Assembly (NCBI GenBank): GCA_016208235.1
Contig: JACQYN010000021.1
Location: forward strand, 1 to 47,623
Direction of reading: 5' to 3'
DNA from: Deltaproteobacteria bacterium
GTDB lineage: Bacteria; Desulfobacterota; Desulfobaccia; Desulfobaccales; 0-14-0-80-60-11
Length of the DNA stretch: 47,623 nucleotides
The number at the start of each line of letters is the position of its first letter. Within the stretch, counting starts at the first letter, position 1. Both the position numbers and the translations under genes were made by a program. Under the pieces are notes generated by a model. That model made no database searches and was not told where the DNA came from. It saw only the letters and a list, made by a program, of their open reading frames with translations. Of the stretch, positions 10,768 through 20,036 are shown piece by piece.

Positions 10768-10778
10768 AATCTTTCAGT

Positions 10779-10982
10779 TTACTCCCGGGAGGGTAACCGG
10801 CTAAAGGCATAAAGGCCGGCAATGGCCAAGATCCAGACTAGATGGATGTATAAAACCAGACCCGGTATCCCTCCCAGCGAAGCCTCGCGGTTAAAAATTT
10901 GCATCAAAGGAGGGTTCAGAAGGAGAAAGACAAAGATTCCTAACAATGCCCAAAGCTTGCGCTTCTTAGTCCCGGCAGGCAT
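10779..10982 (-). CDS. Small two-TM protein immediately upstream of SSS-kinase (probable small partner)
   Basis: 67 aa, two hydrophobic helices (LWALLGIFVFLLLNPPLM; LVLYIHLVWILAIAGLYAF), 11 nt upstream of the SSS-kinase on the same strand. Confidence 0.65.
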   Translation of the reverse strand: MPAGTKKRKLWALLGIFVFLLLNPPLMQIFNREASLGGIPGLVLYIHLVWILAIAGLYAFSRLPSRE

Positions 10983-11053
10983 AATTTTACTCCTCGGGAT
11001 CCCCCTGAGTCATATGGGAGCATCCTTGTATATATTATTAACCATATAATGCC

Positions 11054-11167
11054 TTGAAACAAGAAGTCATTCTGCTCATTGAGCAACACCAGGGAGAAAT
11101 CAGCATTGACCGCAGAATCGGACAGGGTATCACCTACCTCCTCCGCCTGCCCCTGAGTTCCACCTGA
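11054..11167 (+). pseudogene. Isolated C-terminal remnant of a histidine kinase HATPase domain
   Basis: Frame reads LKQEVILLIEQHQGEISIDRRIGQGITYLLRLPLSST*, matching the end of HATPase domains (compare IIQAHQGEIVIDSEPHKGTRVTVYLPES in the 6664-10767 kinase); nothing recognisable upstream. Confidence 0.6.
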
Positions 11168-11549
11168 CCCCCCGCAGAGCGGCTTCTGTTCACGGAAAAT
11201 CCCTGGATTTGCCTTTCTCCGAAATTTTAATGGGACCTGGACAACAGCCGATAAGAAATTAGGAGCAATTCCTAGGTTAAGACCCACCGGCGTATTCAGC
11301 CCGGGCCCATACTTCTTCCCTGGAGGCTGTCCAAGTCAATGGCAAGGTGACGCCCCTTTCTTTCCAGAATCCTGAAGAAGTGGAGAGGCCCGGATGTCTA
11401 GATATCATCAACCAACGGCTTGGGGTTGGAAATCATGGGAGTCCACAGATTAAGGGCTATGCCAGGGGGATTACCGGATTATCTCCCCTTGGTCTGGAAG
11501 GCGCCCCCCAGGGGTTCCCGGCCATCCCCCGGGAAGGGGTTCTGCTGCC

Positions 11550-12209
11550 ATGGGCTGGCCTGATGCCCCCCTTTCCATTTTGGTCGCTGAAGATGATGAG
11601 ACCCTATCCGCAGCCTTGGCGGAGTTTCTCAGGGGGAAGGGCCACCGGGTGGACCTGGCTCCCCACGGCGGCGAAGCCCTGGTTTTATTGGAGAAACAGG
11701 CTTATCCCCTGATCATCACCGATCTGGTGATGCCCGAAGCTGACGGTCTGACGGTGCTCAGGGCCGCCCGCCAGCGGGACCCGGCCACCCTGGTGGTGAT
11801 TATGACCGGCTACGCTTCATTAGACAGCGCCGTTGGCGCCATCCGGGAAGGGGCTTATGATTATCTGTGCAAGCCTTTCAAATTGCAGGAAATTGAGATT
11901 GCCGTGACTAACGCCACCCGGCTCATCCATCTGCGACGGGAGAATCAAAGATTACTCCATAAACTCGACGATTTGACCGCCAAGCTGAGGGAAGTGCAGG
12001 AATTGCCTCAGCTTCTCGGGGGGGAAGCACGCCCCGGAACGCACTCCCGGACGCTGTGGTCCCCCGGCCCCGTCCCTTTGAAGGATTATTCCCCCGAGGA
12101 ACAACACCAGCAGTATTTGGGGGACTTGGAGCGGCTCCGGGATCTGTATCGAGAAAATATGTTGACCAAAGAAGAGTACCAAAAGATCAAAGAACGGCTC
12201 CTTATTTAA
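11550..12209 (+). CDS. Response regulator receiver protein with C-terminal SHOCT-like segment
   Basis: ILVAEDDETLSAAL...LIITDLVMPEADGL...VIMTGYAS...YDYLCKPF; C-term YLGDLERLRDLYRENMLTKEEYQKIKERLL. Confidence 0.85.
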   Translation: MGWPDAPLSILVAEDDETLSAALAEFLRGKGHRVDLAPHGGEALVLLEKQAYPLIITDLVMPEADGLTVLRAARQRDPATLVVIMTGYASLDSAVGAIREGAYDYLCKPFKLQEIEIAVTNATRLIHLRRENQRLLHKLDDLTAKLREVQELPQLLGGEARPGTHSRTLWSPGPVPLKDYSPEEQHQQYLGDLERLRDLYRENMLTKEEYQKIKERLLI

Positions 12210-12230
12210 AATGCGTATAGGTTAGCCATC

Positions 12231-13502
12231 GTGTCGAGTCAACCTAAATCCCCCCTGGCCTTCAACCCGCGGAAATCCGCCCCCAAGGCCGAATCCTTCC
12301 AAATGGCTTTGCCGGGAGGGAATTTTACCTTGACTCTCACCTTGGAGCCCCTGGCTCAGTCCGACCCCCAGCCTCCCGAACTGATTAGCTTGAACGATTT
12401 GTCTGATCTCTTCTCCAGTCTCCTGGATTCCCTTTCGCCGGACCAACGCCAGGGCCTCAATCTTTCGCCGCCGCCCACGTCGATGCAGGAGAATCCCGCA
12501 GGATTATTTTATTGGGCCAATTCCATTATGCAGCGCCTGGGCCGGGTCAATAGCGGTGAAGATTTCTACATGCAACTCCTCAGGCTGGTGGTCAAAATCA
12601 CCAAAGTCCGCCAGGCCGCGTTTTTCGGGAAAAACGGGAATGGGCGTCTGCGCCTCCTGGCCAGCCTGGATCGCCAGAACCTGCCCCATGGTTATTTGGA
12701 AGCCGCCAAGGAAGTGGTCCAAAACGGCGCTCCCCTTCTCTTTACCCCCCGGGGCCAGGAGAAATCCCCGCCGATCCTGGCGGTGCCCTTAGCCCAGGAG
12801 GGTAGTCTTAGCGGCGTGTTACTGCTCGGCGACCGCCCGGATAGGCCCCTGGACCGGGATGATCTCAACCTGGTGACCATGCTGGCCGAAAACCCCTCAC
12901 TGGTTTCCGATAACCTGGCCCTTCACGAAAAAAACACCATTTCCCTTCTGGAATCCATTAAAGCCCTGGTGCGAAGCCTGGAAGCCCGGGATCCTTATAC
13001 CGGCCAGCATTCCTCCAGGGTCACCGAGATCGTCTCCCACTTCGGGCGCCACCTGGGAATGCCCCCCGTAGAACTGGAATTATTGAAGACCGCCAGCTAC
13101 CTCCACGACATCGGCAAAGTGGGGATCAGCGATTTCATCCTGTTAAAACCCGGGCCCCTGACCCCGGAGGAACGGGGGATCATCGAAACCCATCCCCTGA
13201 TCGGAGGCAAAATTGTGGAGCCGCTGGGACTGCGGACCCAGGAAAAGGACGTCATCCTCTACCACCACGAGCGCTGGGATGGCCGCGGTTATCCCCGGGG
13301 CCTGGCAGGGAAGGAAATTCCCTTTGTCTGCCGCCTTCTGACCCTGGCGGACGTCTATGACGCCCTCACCACCGACCGCCCCTACCGGCGCCGCTGCAGC
13401 ATTCCCGAAGCCCTGACCGAGATCCGCGCCCATGCCGGCACCCAGTTCGATCCGGAACTGACCCTGGAATTCGTGGACATGCTCTCCACCCAAACCGCCT
13501 GA
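12231..13502 (+). CDS. HD-GYP domain protein with GAF-like N-terminal region
   Basis: HSSRVTEIVSHFGRHLG..., YLHDIGKVGISD, HHERWDGRGYPRGLAG, LADVYDALTTDRPYR. Confidence 0.9.
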   Translation: MSSQPKSPLAFNPRKSAPKAESFQMALPGGNFTLTLTLEPLAQSDPQPPELISLNDLSDLFSSLLDSLSPDQRQGLNLSPPPTSMQENPAGLFYWANSIMQRLGRVNSGEDFYMQLLRLVVKITKVRQAAFFGKNGNGRLRLLASLDRQNLPHGYLEAAKEVVQNGAPLLFTPRGQEKSPPILAVPLAQEGSLSGVLLLGDRPDRPLDRDDLNLVTMLAENPSLVSDNLALHEKNTISLLESIKALVRSLEARDPYTGQHSSRVTEIVSHFGRHLGMPPVELELLKTASYLHDIGKVGISDFILLKPGPLTPEERGIIETHPLIGGKIVEPLGLRTQEKDVILYHHERWDGRGYPRGLAGKEIPFVCRLLTLADVYDALTTDRPYRRRCSIPEALTEIRAHAGTQFDPELTLEFVDMLSTQTA

Positions 13503-13667
13503 CCATAACTTTTTCTGATAAGTCCCAACCACATGGCAATTTTTGGGGGCAATCAGTAAGATTTGATGGTAAAATCCGTTCAAAGGTAGCTCAGGATTAC
13601 CCGGGTCTGGACCTGCAAATTTTCACTTACCCCGTCACTCGCCAGGGAGCGGAAAAAGAGAACTCGC

Positions 13668-14471
13668 GTGACTTCCGGTAAACCTCTCTCCCCAGAGCAG
13701 ATGCTGGAGCGCTGCTGCCAAGAAATGGTGCGCTTTTACCGCCACTCTGCCACGGGCCGCCGCTGCACCGGCATCGTTCACAATATGAACACTCCCCTCC
13801 AGGTCCTTTCTTTCCATCTGGAACTCCTGGAGCAAAAATCCCGGGAAGAACTTGATTGCCTGAAAGGATGCCCCCCGGAGATCTCGGAAAAGCTGTACTC
13901 CTTATACCAATACCGCCAGGATAAACTGCGGCAGTTTTATCAAGAGGTGGAAAGCCTTCGCCTCCAAGCCCGCCGCATTGTCACCCAGGGGGTTCATGAG
14001 GAGAGCCAGGAAAGGCATCATCTGGACCTCAACCAGGTCTTTCAAGAGGAACTGGAGCTGTACCGGGCCCATTCCTTTTTTAAGCACCAGGTGGAAAAGG
14101 ACTTTCGTTTTGCGGAAGGCCTGCCCCCGATTCACGGCCACTATATCGATTTCAGCCAGACCTTTCGCAACCTGGTGGATAATGCCCTGGAGGCCATGGA
14201 AGGAGCGGAGGTCCGGAAATTGACGGTGGAAACCGCGGTGGAGAAGGGTCACCTCTTCCTCCGGGTGGGCGATACGGGCGCGGGGGTTCCGCCGGAGATC
14301 AAACCCTGGCTCTTTGAGCCTTTTACCACCTCCAAGGCCCACCATAACCCGCCCCATGCCGGCCTGGGCCTCTTTATGGCCCGGCGCCTCTTGGCCCCCT
14401 ACCAGGGACGGATCCAGGTGGAAAGCAAACCGGGGAAGACCTGGGTCACCGTGATCCTGCCTCTGGGTTAA
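13668..14471 (+). CDS. Soluble sensor histidine kinase (no TM, GTG start)
   Basis: H-box GIVHNMNTPLQVLSFHLELL, N-box FRNLVDNALEAMEG, GDTGAGVPPEIKPWLFEPFTTSK, GLGLFMARRLL. Confidence 0.85.
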   Translation: MTSGKPLSPEQMLERCCQEMVRFYRHSATGRRCTGIVHNMNTPLQVLSFHLELLEQKSREELDCLKGCPPEISEKLYSLYQYRQDKLRQFYQEVESLRLQARRIVTQGVHEESQERHHLDLNQVFQEELELYRAHSFFKHQVEKDFRFAEGLPPIHGHYIDFSQTFRNLVDNALEAMEGAEVRKLTVETAVEKGHLFLRVGDTGAGVPPEIKPWLFEPFTTSKAHHNPPHAGLGLFMARRLLAPYQGRIQVESKPGKTWVTVILPLG

Positions 14472-14472
14472 G

Positions 14473-14679
14473 TACGGTTTTCAGTTTTCGGTGAAAAGAT
14501 TTTTAGGCTTTTCGCGAATTGGGAATGATTTGAAAGAAAGACAATCTGGTGGGACGGGCCTCTGTGCCCGCCTTAAACTTGCCTTGCCGCCACAACTTTT
14601 ATTATTTCCCCCAAACTCTCTTATAGTTTATTGACAATCCTCATTCTTCTTAACCGAAAACCGAAAACTGAAAACCGTA
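14473..14679. repeat. Intergenic element bounded by 20-bp exact inverted repeats made of heptamers
   Basis: tacggttttcagttttcggt (14473-14492) is the exact reverse complement of accgaaaactgaaaaccgta (14660-14679); fills the whole space between two convergent stop codons. Confidence 0.8.
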
Positions 14680-15852
14680 TTACGGGCGGTCCAGATTAGC
14701 GGATTGCAAAAAGACCTCCGCGGCCCTTCCGGCCTGGAAGTACCGGGCGATTTCTTTCATCCGGGCCATCCTTTCCAGGGACGCGGGGTGGGAATCCAGG
14801 AAGGAGGCCCGGTAAAAGGGGTCCTTTTCCACTGCCGCGGCCAGCCGTTCCATGACCGCCAACGCCCCCTCCACATCATAGCCCGCCTGAAAGGCATACC
14901 ACATCCCGTAAGCATCGGCCTCCCGCTCATCTCCCCGGGAAAAGGCGCTCACCGTGGCCTGGGGAATCTCCCGGAGCAGATCTCGATCAAAAACGGGGAG
15001 GTACCATAACTTTAGAAGATAACCCAGAGTATAGGTGATAAAGGCCGAGACTGTGTCTACGGCCAAGGTCAGTTGGCGTTGGCCGGCCCGGCGCAACCGG
15101 TGCCCCAGGACCTGGTGGGCCAGTTCATGGCCGATGACCAGGGCCAGCTCATCATCGGTACGGCAAAAATTGACGTAGCGCCGGGAGAGAATGATCCTCC
15201 CGGGCGCGGCCCAGGCGTTGATTTCATTGGCAATCCGGGGGTGGGTGGCCACCAGGATGGCGTATTCCCCGGGCAGATGCTGGGGATAAAGGGTTACCGT
15301 GCGTTTTTCTTCTTCCCGCTGGACCAAAAGCTCCACCGGGCCGCTGAGATATTGCTCCCGGAGGTCCATGCGCACGTATTTAACCGCCAATAACAGAGAC
15401 ACCAATAGTTCTCCGGGGATGCTGCCGCCGCACACCGCCCGGGTGGTTTGCAGATACCTGTCCCCCTCCGCCATCCAGGGATATAGGGGCCAGTTGTGCG
15501 CGGCCAGGATCACGTCTCCGGGCTTGAGGCCCGCGTCCTGGGCGGGAGAAGGACGCCAGACCTGGTCGATAACGACTTGGTCCCGGGCGGTGACCCACCA
15601 ATTGAAGCCCAGGAAGGGATAGGTGCGGCCGTGGACTTGGGGGACCTTGCCCAACAGCCGCAGAAAGACCCGGGAGGTGCGTTCCAAAGCCCAGGATTGG
15701 GGAGGATGGCGCCGGCTGGCAGCAAGCTGCAAGTCCTCTTGCTCGCCCGCGGTGGGGTGGGGACCGGTCACCTCCGCACAACCTGCCAGCAGCAGGAGGG
15801 TAAGTAAGATCCGGATCAGCCTCCCAGGTTTTATGGCAATTTCCCTTTCCAA
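14680..15852 (-). CDS. M48 family metallopeptidase with PDZ-like segment, lipoprotein
   Basis: Lipobox LLLLAGCAEV; HExxH as LVIGHELAHQVLGH; READAYGMWYA; PDZ-like DAGLKPGDVILA. Confidence 0.88.
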   Translation of the reverse strand: MEREIAIKPGRLIRILLTLLLLAGCAEVTGPHPTAGEQEDLQLAASRRHPPQSWALERTSRVFLRLLGKVPQVHGRTYPFLGFNWWVTARDQVVIDQVWRPSPAQDAGLKPGDVILAAHNWPLYPWMAEGDRYLQTTRAVCGGSIPGELLVSLLLAVKYVRMDLREQYLSGPVELLVQREEEKRTVTLYPQHLPGEYAILVATHPRIANEINAWAAPGRIILSRRYVNFCRTDDELALVIGHELAHQVLGHRLRRAGQRQLTLAVDTVSAFITYTLGYLLKLWYLPVFDRDLLREIPQATVSAFSRGDEREADAYGMWYAFQAGYDVEGALAVMERLAAAVEKDPFYRASFLDSHPASLERMARMKEIARYFQAGRAAEVFLQSANLDRP

Positions 15853-15887
15853 GGCTGCAACCTATGTTGCCGACCTACAGATTTTTC

Positions 15888-15950
15888 TGTAGGGGCGAAC
15901 CTTGTGTTCGCCCCCGCCATTTAAGGGCGAACACAAGGTTCGCCCCTACA
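15888..15950. repeat. Perfect 26-bp inverted repeat (hairpin, 11-nt loop)
   Basis: tgtaggggcgaaccttgtgttcgccc (15888-15913) / gggcgaacacaaggttcgcccctaca (15925-15950). Confidence 0.9.
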
Positions 15951-16024
15951 TTTTCTTAGTTTTTATTGTTACTTGGCAGATTGATGGTGCATAAAACGCA
16001 CCTTACGAAAACCCCCTTCTTTTA

Positions 16025-16044
16025 ACCGAAAACCGAAAACCGTC
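16025..16044. repeat. Heptamer array, ACCGAAA type
   Basis: accgaaa accgaaa accgtc, ending 1 nt from the stop codon (16046-16048) of the minus-strand gene. Confidence 0.75.
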
Positions 16045-16045
16045 T

Positions 16046-19000
16046 TTAAAAGGCGTAACGGAAAGATAGTCCCACCGTCAGCAGGCGATAGTTGTCCACC
16101 CATTCCCGGAAATAAAAGACGTAGGGATCGAGGAAGAAGTTATGGACCGGTTCCCATTCCAAGGGCCGGGCCCCAATCGCCGTGCTGTCCCACTCCCTGC
16201 ACCGTGCCCTGGAGGATCAGGGTGGGCAGCCGGAAGAACTGGCGGTGAAAATTCAGACCCAGACCCAGGGCCAGGTACTGCCCGGGGCTGAAGTAGGCCT
16301 CCCGGCGGGTTTGATAGGCCGCCAGGTAAAAGTGGGGGTTAAATTCCAACTGCATGCGGGGCTGCCGCAGGGCCTGCCAGGAGAGGCCCTGATAGACGGT
16401 GAGACGGCGGTTCTGATCCGAAAAGAGGGCCCCGCCCAGGTTGCCCTGCCAATCCAGCCCCGGGCGGAATTGGTGGTTATAGGCCAGATCCACCTGGTGC
16501 ACCCCGGTTATCTGGGCCTTTTCCAGATTCTGCACTCCCTGGTAAAGACGGGGATAGATATGGGGGTCCTGGTCAAAGATGTCCCGGCGGCTGTAGGTCA
16601 AGGTGGCTTCGGTGCGGGAGCCCAGGGACGCGGCTGCGGCCAGGGACCCGAAGAGACGGTTCCGGTGTTCCTTGTGGGTGGAACTCAGGTTGAGGCCTTC
16701 GGGAAAATCGGGGTTTATGCCGGGTACCGCTCGCCGGTCATGATCAACCCGCTTCCAGTAGCGCCGGCCGATAATCTCCCCGCTGAGCCGCAGCCGGTCC
16801 CCCACTGAGAGCGGCCCCAGCCCCAGGGCCACCTCGCCCCGGCGCAGGCGGCTGGCCACCTGTTCCGGCAATTCGGTTCTCTCGCGGGAAATCCGGGCAC
16901 CGGGGTTGGTGGTGTTTTGATTGTATTCCCGGTATTCCACCGCCAATTGCACAGGCAGGACCTTGGTGATCCAGAAACCGCCCGCAAGACGGAAGATGCC
17001 GCCATAGAGCTTGTTGCTGTCCGTGAACCCCAGGGCTTCCGGGAGGACCAGGATTTTGCCCTCCAGGGGCAACTGCATCAGGGAAGCCAGGGAACGGCCC
17101 AAATATTCCCGGTCGTAGCGGGAAAATATAAGCCCGGGCCCAATCCCCCCGGCTCCGGTCCCGCCGGGCCCGGGCGATCCGGGCCGCCTGGGAATCCGGC
17201 TGGCTCCGGATGATTCCCTCATAAACCCCGGCGGCCCTCTTATCCCCCATGCCCTCCAGGACCCGGGCCTGTTCCATGAGCAGCTCTTCCCGGGGCACGC
17301 GGCCGGAAAGCTTCTCCAGGGTCTTCAGAGCTTCTTTGTAGTTCCGCTCCAGCCGGTTGGCTTGGGCCGCCAGGAGCAGGGCCTGGGGATAACAGGGATG
17401 TCCCTCCGGGATTTTTCGGGTGGCCGCCTTGACCCCTTCATATTGCCCCTGCTGCAAATAGAGGCGGGCGACGGCCAAGGCCGCGGCCGGATCATTTCCT
17501 TGTTTTTGCAGGGTCTTGAGGACCTCGCTCCAATCCTGGCGCCTCATTTGGCAATTGAGCTTCAGGGCGGCGATCCGCTGATCTCCAGGCCTGAGGGCCA
17601 AGGCCCGGTCATAATAATGGGTAGCGGCCAGGGAATCCCCCAGTTCCCGGGCCAGCTCCGCCAGGGCCAGGAGTTCTCCGGGACTGTCCGGCCAGCGGTG
17701 GTGGCGGTATTCCTTTAAGACGTGGAGGAGATAATCCAGTTTCCCCCCCTGGCGGCCCAGGTTGCCGTCGAAAAAGGCCAAAGCCGCGACATACTCCGGG
17801 CCGTCGGCCCGGATGCCGGGGATGCGCCGAACCATGCGGGACAGGTCCTCATAGCGGGGCAAACGAGGTAGAAGATAGCTGAGAATGAGGAGAGAAGGGT
17901 GATGATAGCGGTTTTTTCGCAAGTTAAGGATTACCAGATCACAGGCGGTGCGAATGATCTCCCCGTTTTTCTCCAAATCCGGGTGGCGGCACAAAACCCG
18001 GGCCACCCAGGCCCGTTCTTCCAGGTCCAAGGCGGTCGGGGGCGGCCCTTCCTGGAGCCAGCTGCGGGCCTCCGCCCAATCCCGGGCCAGGCGGTGTTTT
18101 CCGGGAAATTGGGAGCAGAAGAGGCGCAGGGCCCAGCGCTGGGCCTCCGGCCAATCCCGGTGCGCCAGTGTTGCTTCAATATGGGCCGTCAACAGGACCC
18201 GGTCTCCCGGCTGGTCCAGGCGCACCCCGGCCTGGCCCACCCTTAAGGCCCGTAGAACCTCCAGGGCTTCCGGGGCCCGGCCCAGGTAGACCAAGACCCG
18301 AGCCATCTCCAGGGAGGCCTCCCGGTGGCGGGGCTCTTTTTGGAGAAAGGCCTGATAATGCCCCAACGCGGCCTCCAGGTCCCCCAGCCACAGACAGAGC
18401 CGGGCCTGCTCCCGGAGGAACTGGGGCTCCTGGGCCCGAGGGCAGTCTTTGAGTTCCCGGGCCGCGTCTTGCCAGCGGCGGTTGCTAAGGAGGAGGGCGA
18501 CGCGCTTGAGGCGCAGGGCCAGGCTGTCCCGGCGTTTCAGGATCGCCCCGTATTGGGACAGGGCCTTCTCCCTGGTCTCCGGCCGGAAGGAGAGAACCTC
18601 GGCCAACTGTTCTTGCACCGCCTCATCATCGGGTTTCTCCTTAAGATAGGCCGAGAAGTAGTGGGCCGCCCGGGCCCAGTTCTCCTGATAAAGATTGAGC
18701 TGTCCCAGGAAAAGGAGGACCTTGGGGTTCTTGGGGTCCCGGCGATGCAGCGGGCCCAGCGTTTCCAGGGCCTCGCCATAGCGCCGGGCATAGGAATAAG
18801 TCAGGGCCGCTTCCCAGGCCAGATCCCCTTTGAGCAATTGCCGCCGGGAGGCCTCATCCCAGAAGCCCGCGGCCCTGGCAAAATGCCGCTTCTGGGCATA
18901 AAGCCGGGCCAGGTTGACGATGGTTTCCTGGTGAGTGTCTCCGGCCTGCCAGGCGGCTTCATAGACCTTAAGCGATTTCGCGAAATCCCGGACCAGCAGC

Positions 19001-20036
19001 AGTTCCAAGGCATACCAGCGCAGCAACTCCGGCTCCGGTTTGTTCTGCGCCAGGGGACCCAGCACTGCCACGGCCTCCGCGTGATTTCCTTTTTGGGACC
19101 AGAGGCGGGCCAGGGCCAGGGCGTATTCCGGCTTTCCCTGGTAACGCCCGTAAAGCCAGAGGTAATGGCCCAGGGCCTGGTCCACCTGCTGGGCCGCGTC
19201 CGCGGCCTGGGCCGCCTCCCGGCGCAAGGCCGCATCCTCCGCGCCCCGCTCCAGAAGACGCTGATAAACCTGGGCGGCGGCCTGGTAATCCTGCTGCCAG
19301 TAGTGGAGCAGGGCCAGGCGGTGCAGGGCCTCCTGGTTTTCCGGAAACTGCCCGGCTTCCTCCTCCTGGAGGGGCATGGCCTCCTTAAATCTTTCCGCGG
19401 CCACCAGCAGGTCCAGCAATTGGCGGCGCACCAGGGGATCCCGGGTCTCCTGGTAGAGGCGCTGGTAGTAATCGATGGCCGCGGCCTGATCCGCCGCGCC
19501 CCGGGCCGCGAACTCGGCGGCGAACTGGAGGATCTCCCGATCCTGGGGATGTTCCCGGAGATACGCAGCCAACAGGGCCAAAGCCGCGGCCCGGTCTCCC
19601 AGCAGCTCCAGGGCCTGGGCCTGGCCCTTAAGGGCCCCGGTGGCCCGGCCATCTTGGTCCCAAACCCGGCGGAAGACCTCCAGGGCCGCCTGGGGTTGAC
19701 GGGACTCCAGGGGCCCTTAAGGGCCCCGGTGGCCCGGCCATCTTGGTCCCAAACCCGGCGGAAGACCTCCAGGGCCGCCTGGGGTTGACGGGACTCCAGG
19801 CAGAGCCAGCCCAATAAAACACCATACTGGGAATTATCCGGTTCCCGGGTCCAGGCCTTGCGGGCCAGTTCCAGGGCTGGGAGGATTTCTCCCCGCCCGG
19901 ACGCTTCCCGGGCGGCCCGATGGAGGTTGGCAGAAGAACGCCAGAAATCCGCGTCCCGGCGCCAGGCGGACCACAAGATCAGGCCCAGGAAGATTAAGGG
20001 CAGGAACCACGCCAGCCAGCGTCTTTTAACCACCAT
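16046..20036 (-). pseudogene. NfrA-like TPR / outer-membrane beta-barrel protein, multiply frameshifted
   Basis: Minus ORFs 18801-20036, 16744-19581 and 16140-17222 are successive parts of one product; TPR repeats then barrel strands; the true C-terminus after a last frameshift reads NFFLDPYVFYFREWVDNYRLLTVGLSFRYAF*. Confidence 0.7.
19623..19800. repeat. Exact 89-bp tandem duplication (19623-19711 and 19712-19800)
   Basis: Both copies read ggcccttaagggccccggtggcccggccatcttgg...gggactccagg; 89 mod 3 = 2, shifting the frame. Confidence 0.95.

Noticed and set aside
11347-11712. 121-aa ORF overlapping the response regulator start
   Set aside because: Overlaps the receiver-domain gene in another frame; no recognisable domain.
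18325-19788. 487-aa plus-strand ORF opposite the TPR gene
   Set aside because: Shadow of the TPR region; Leu/Gly/Pro/Gln-rich translation and no start-site support.
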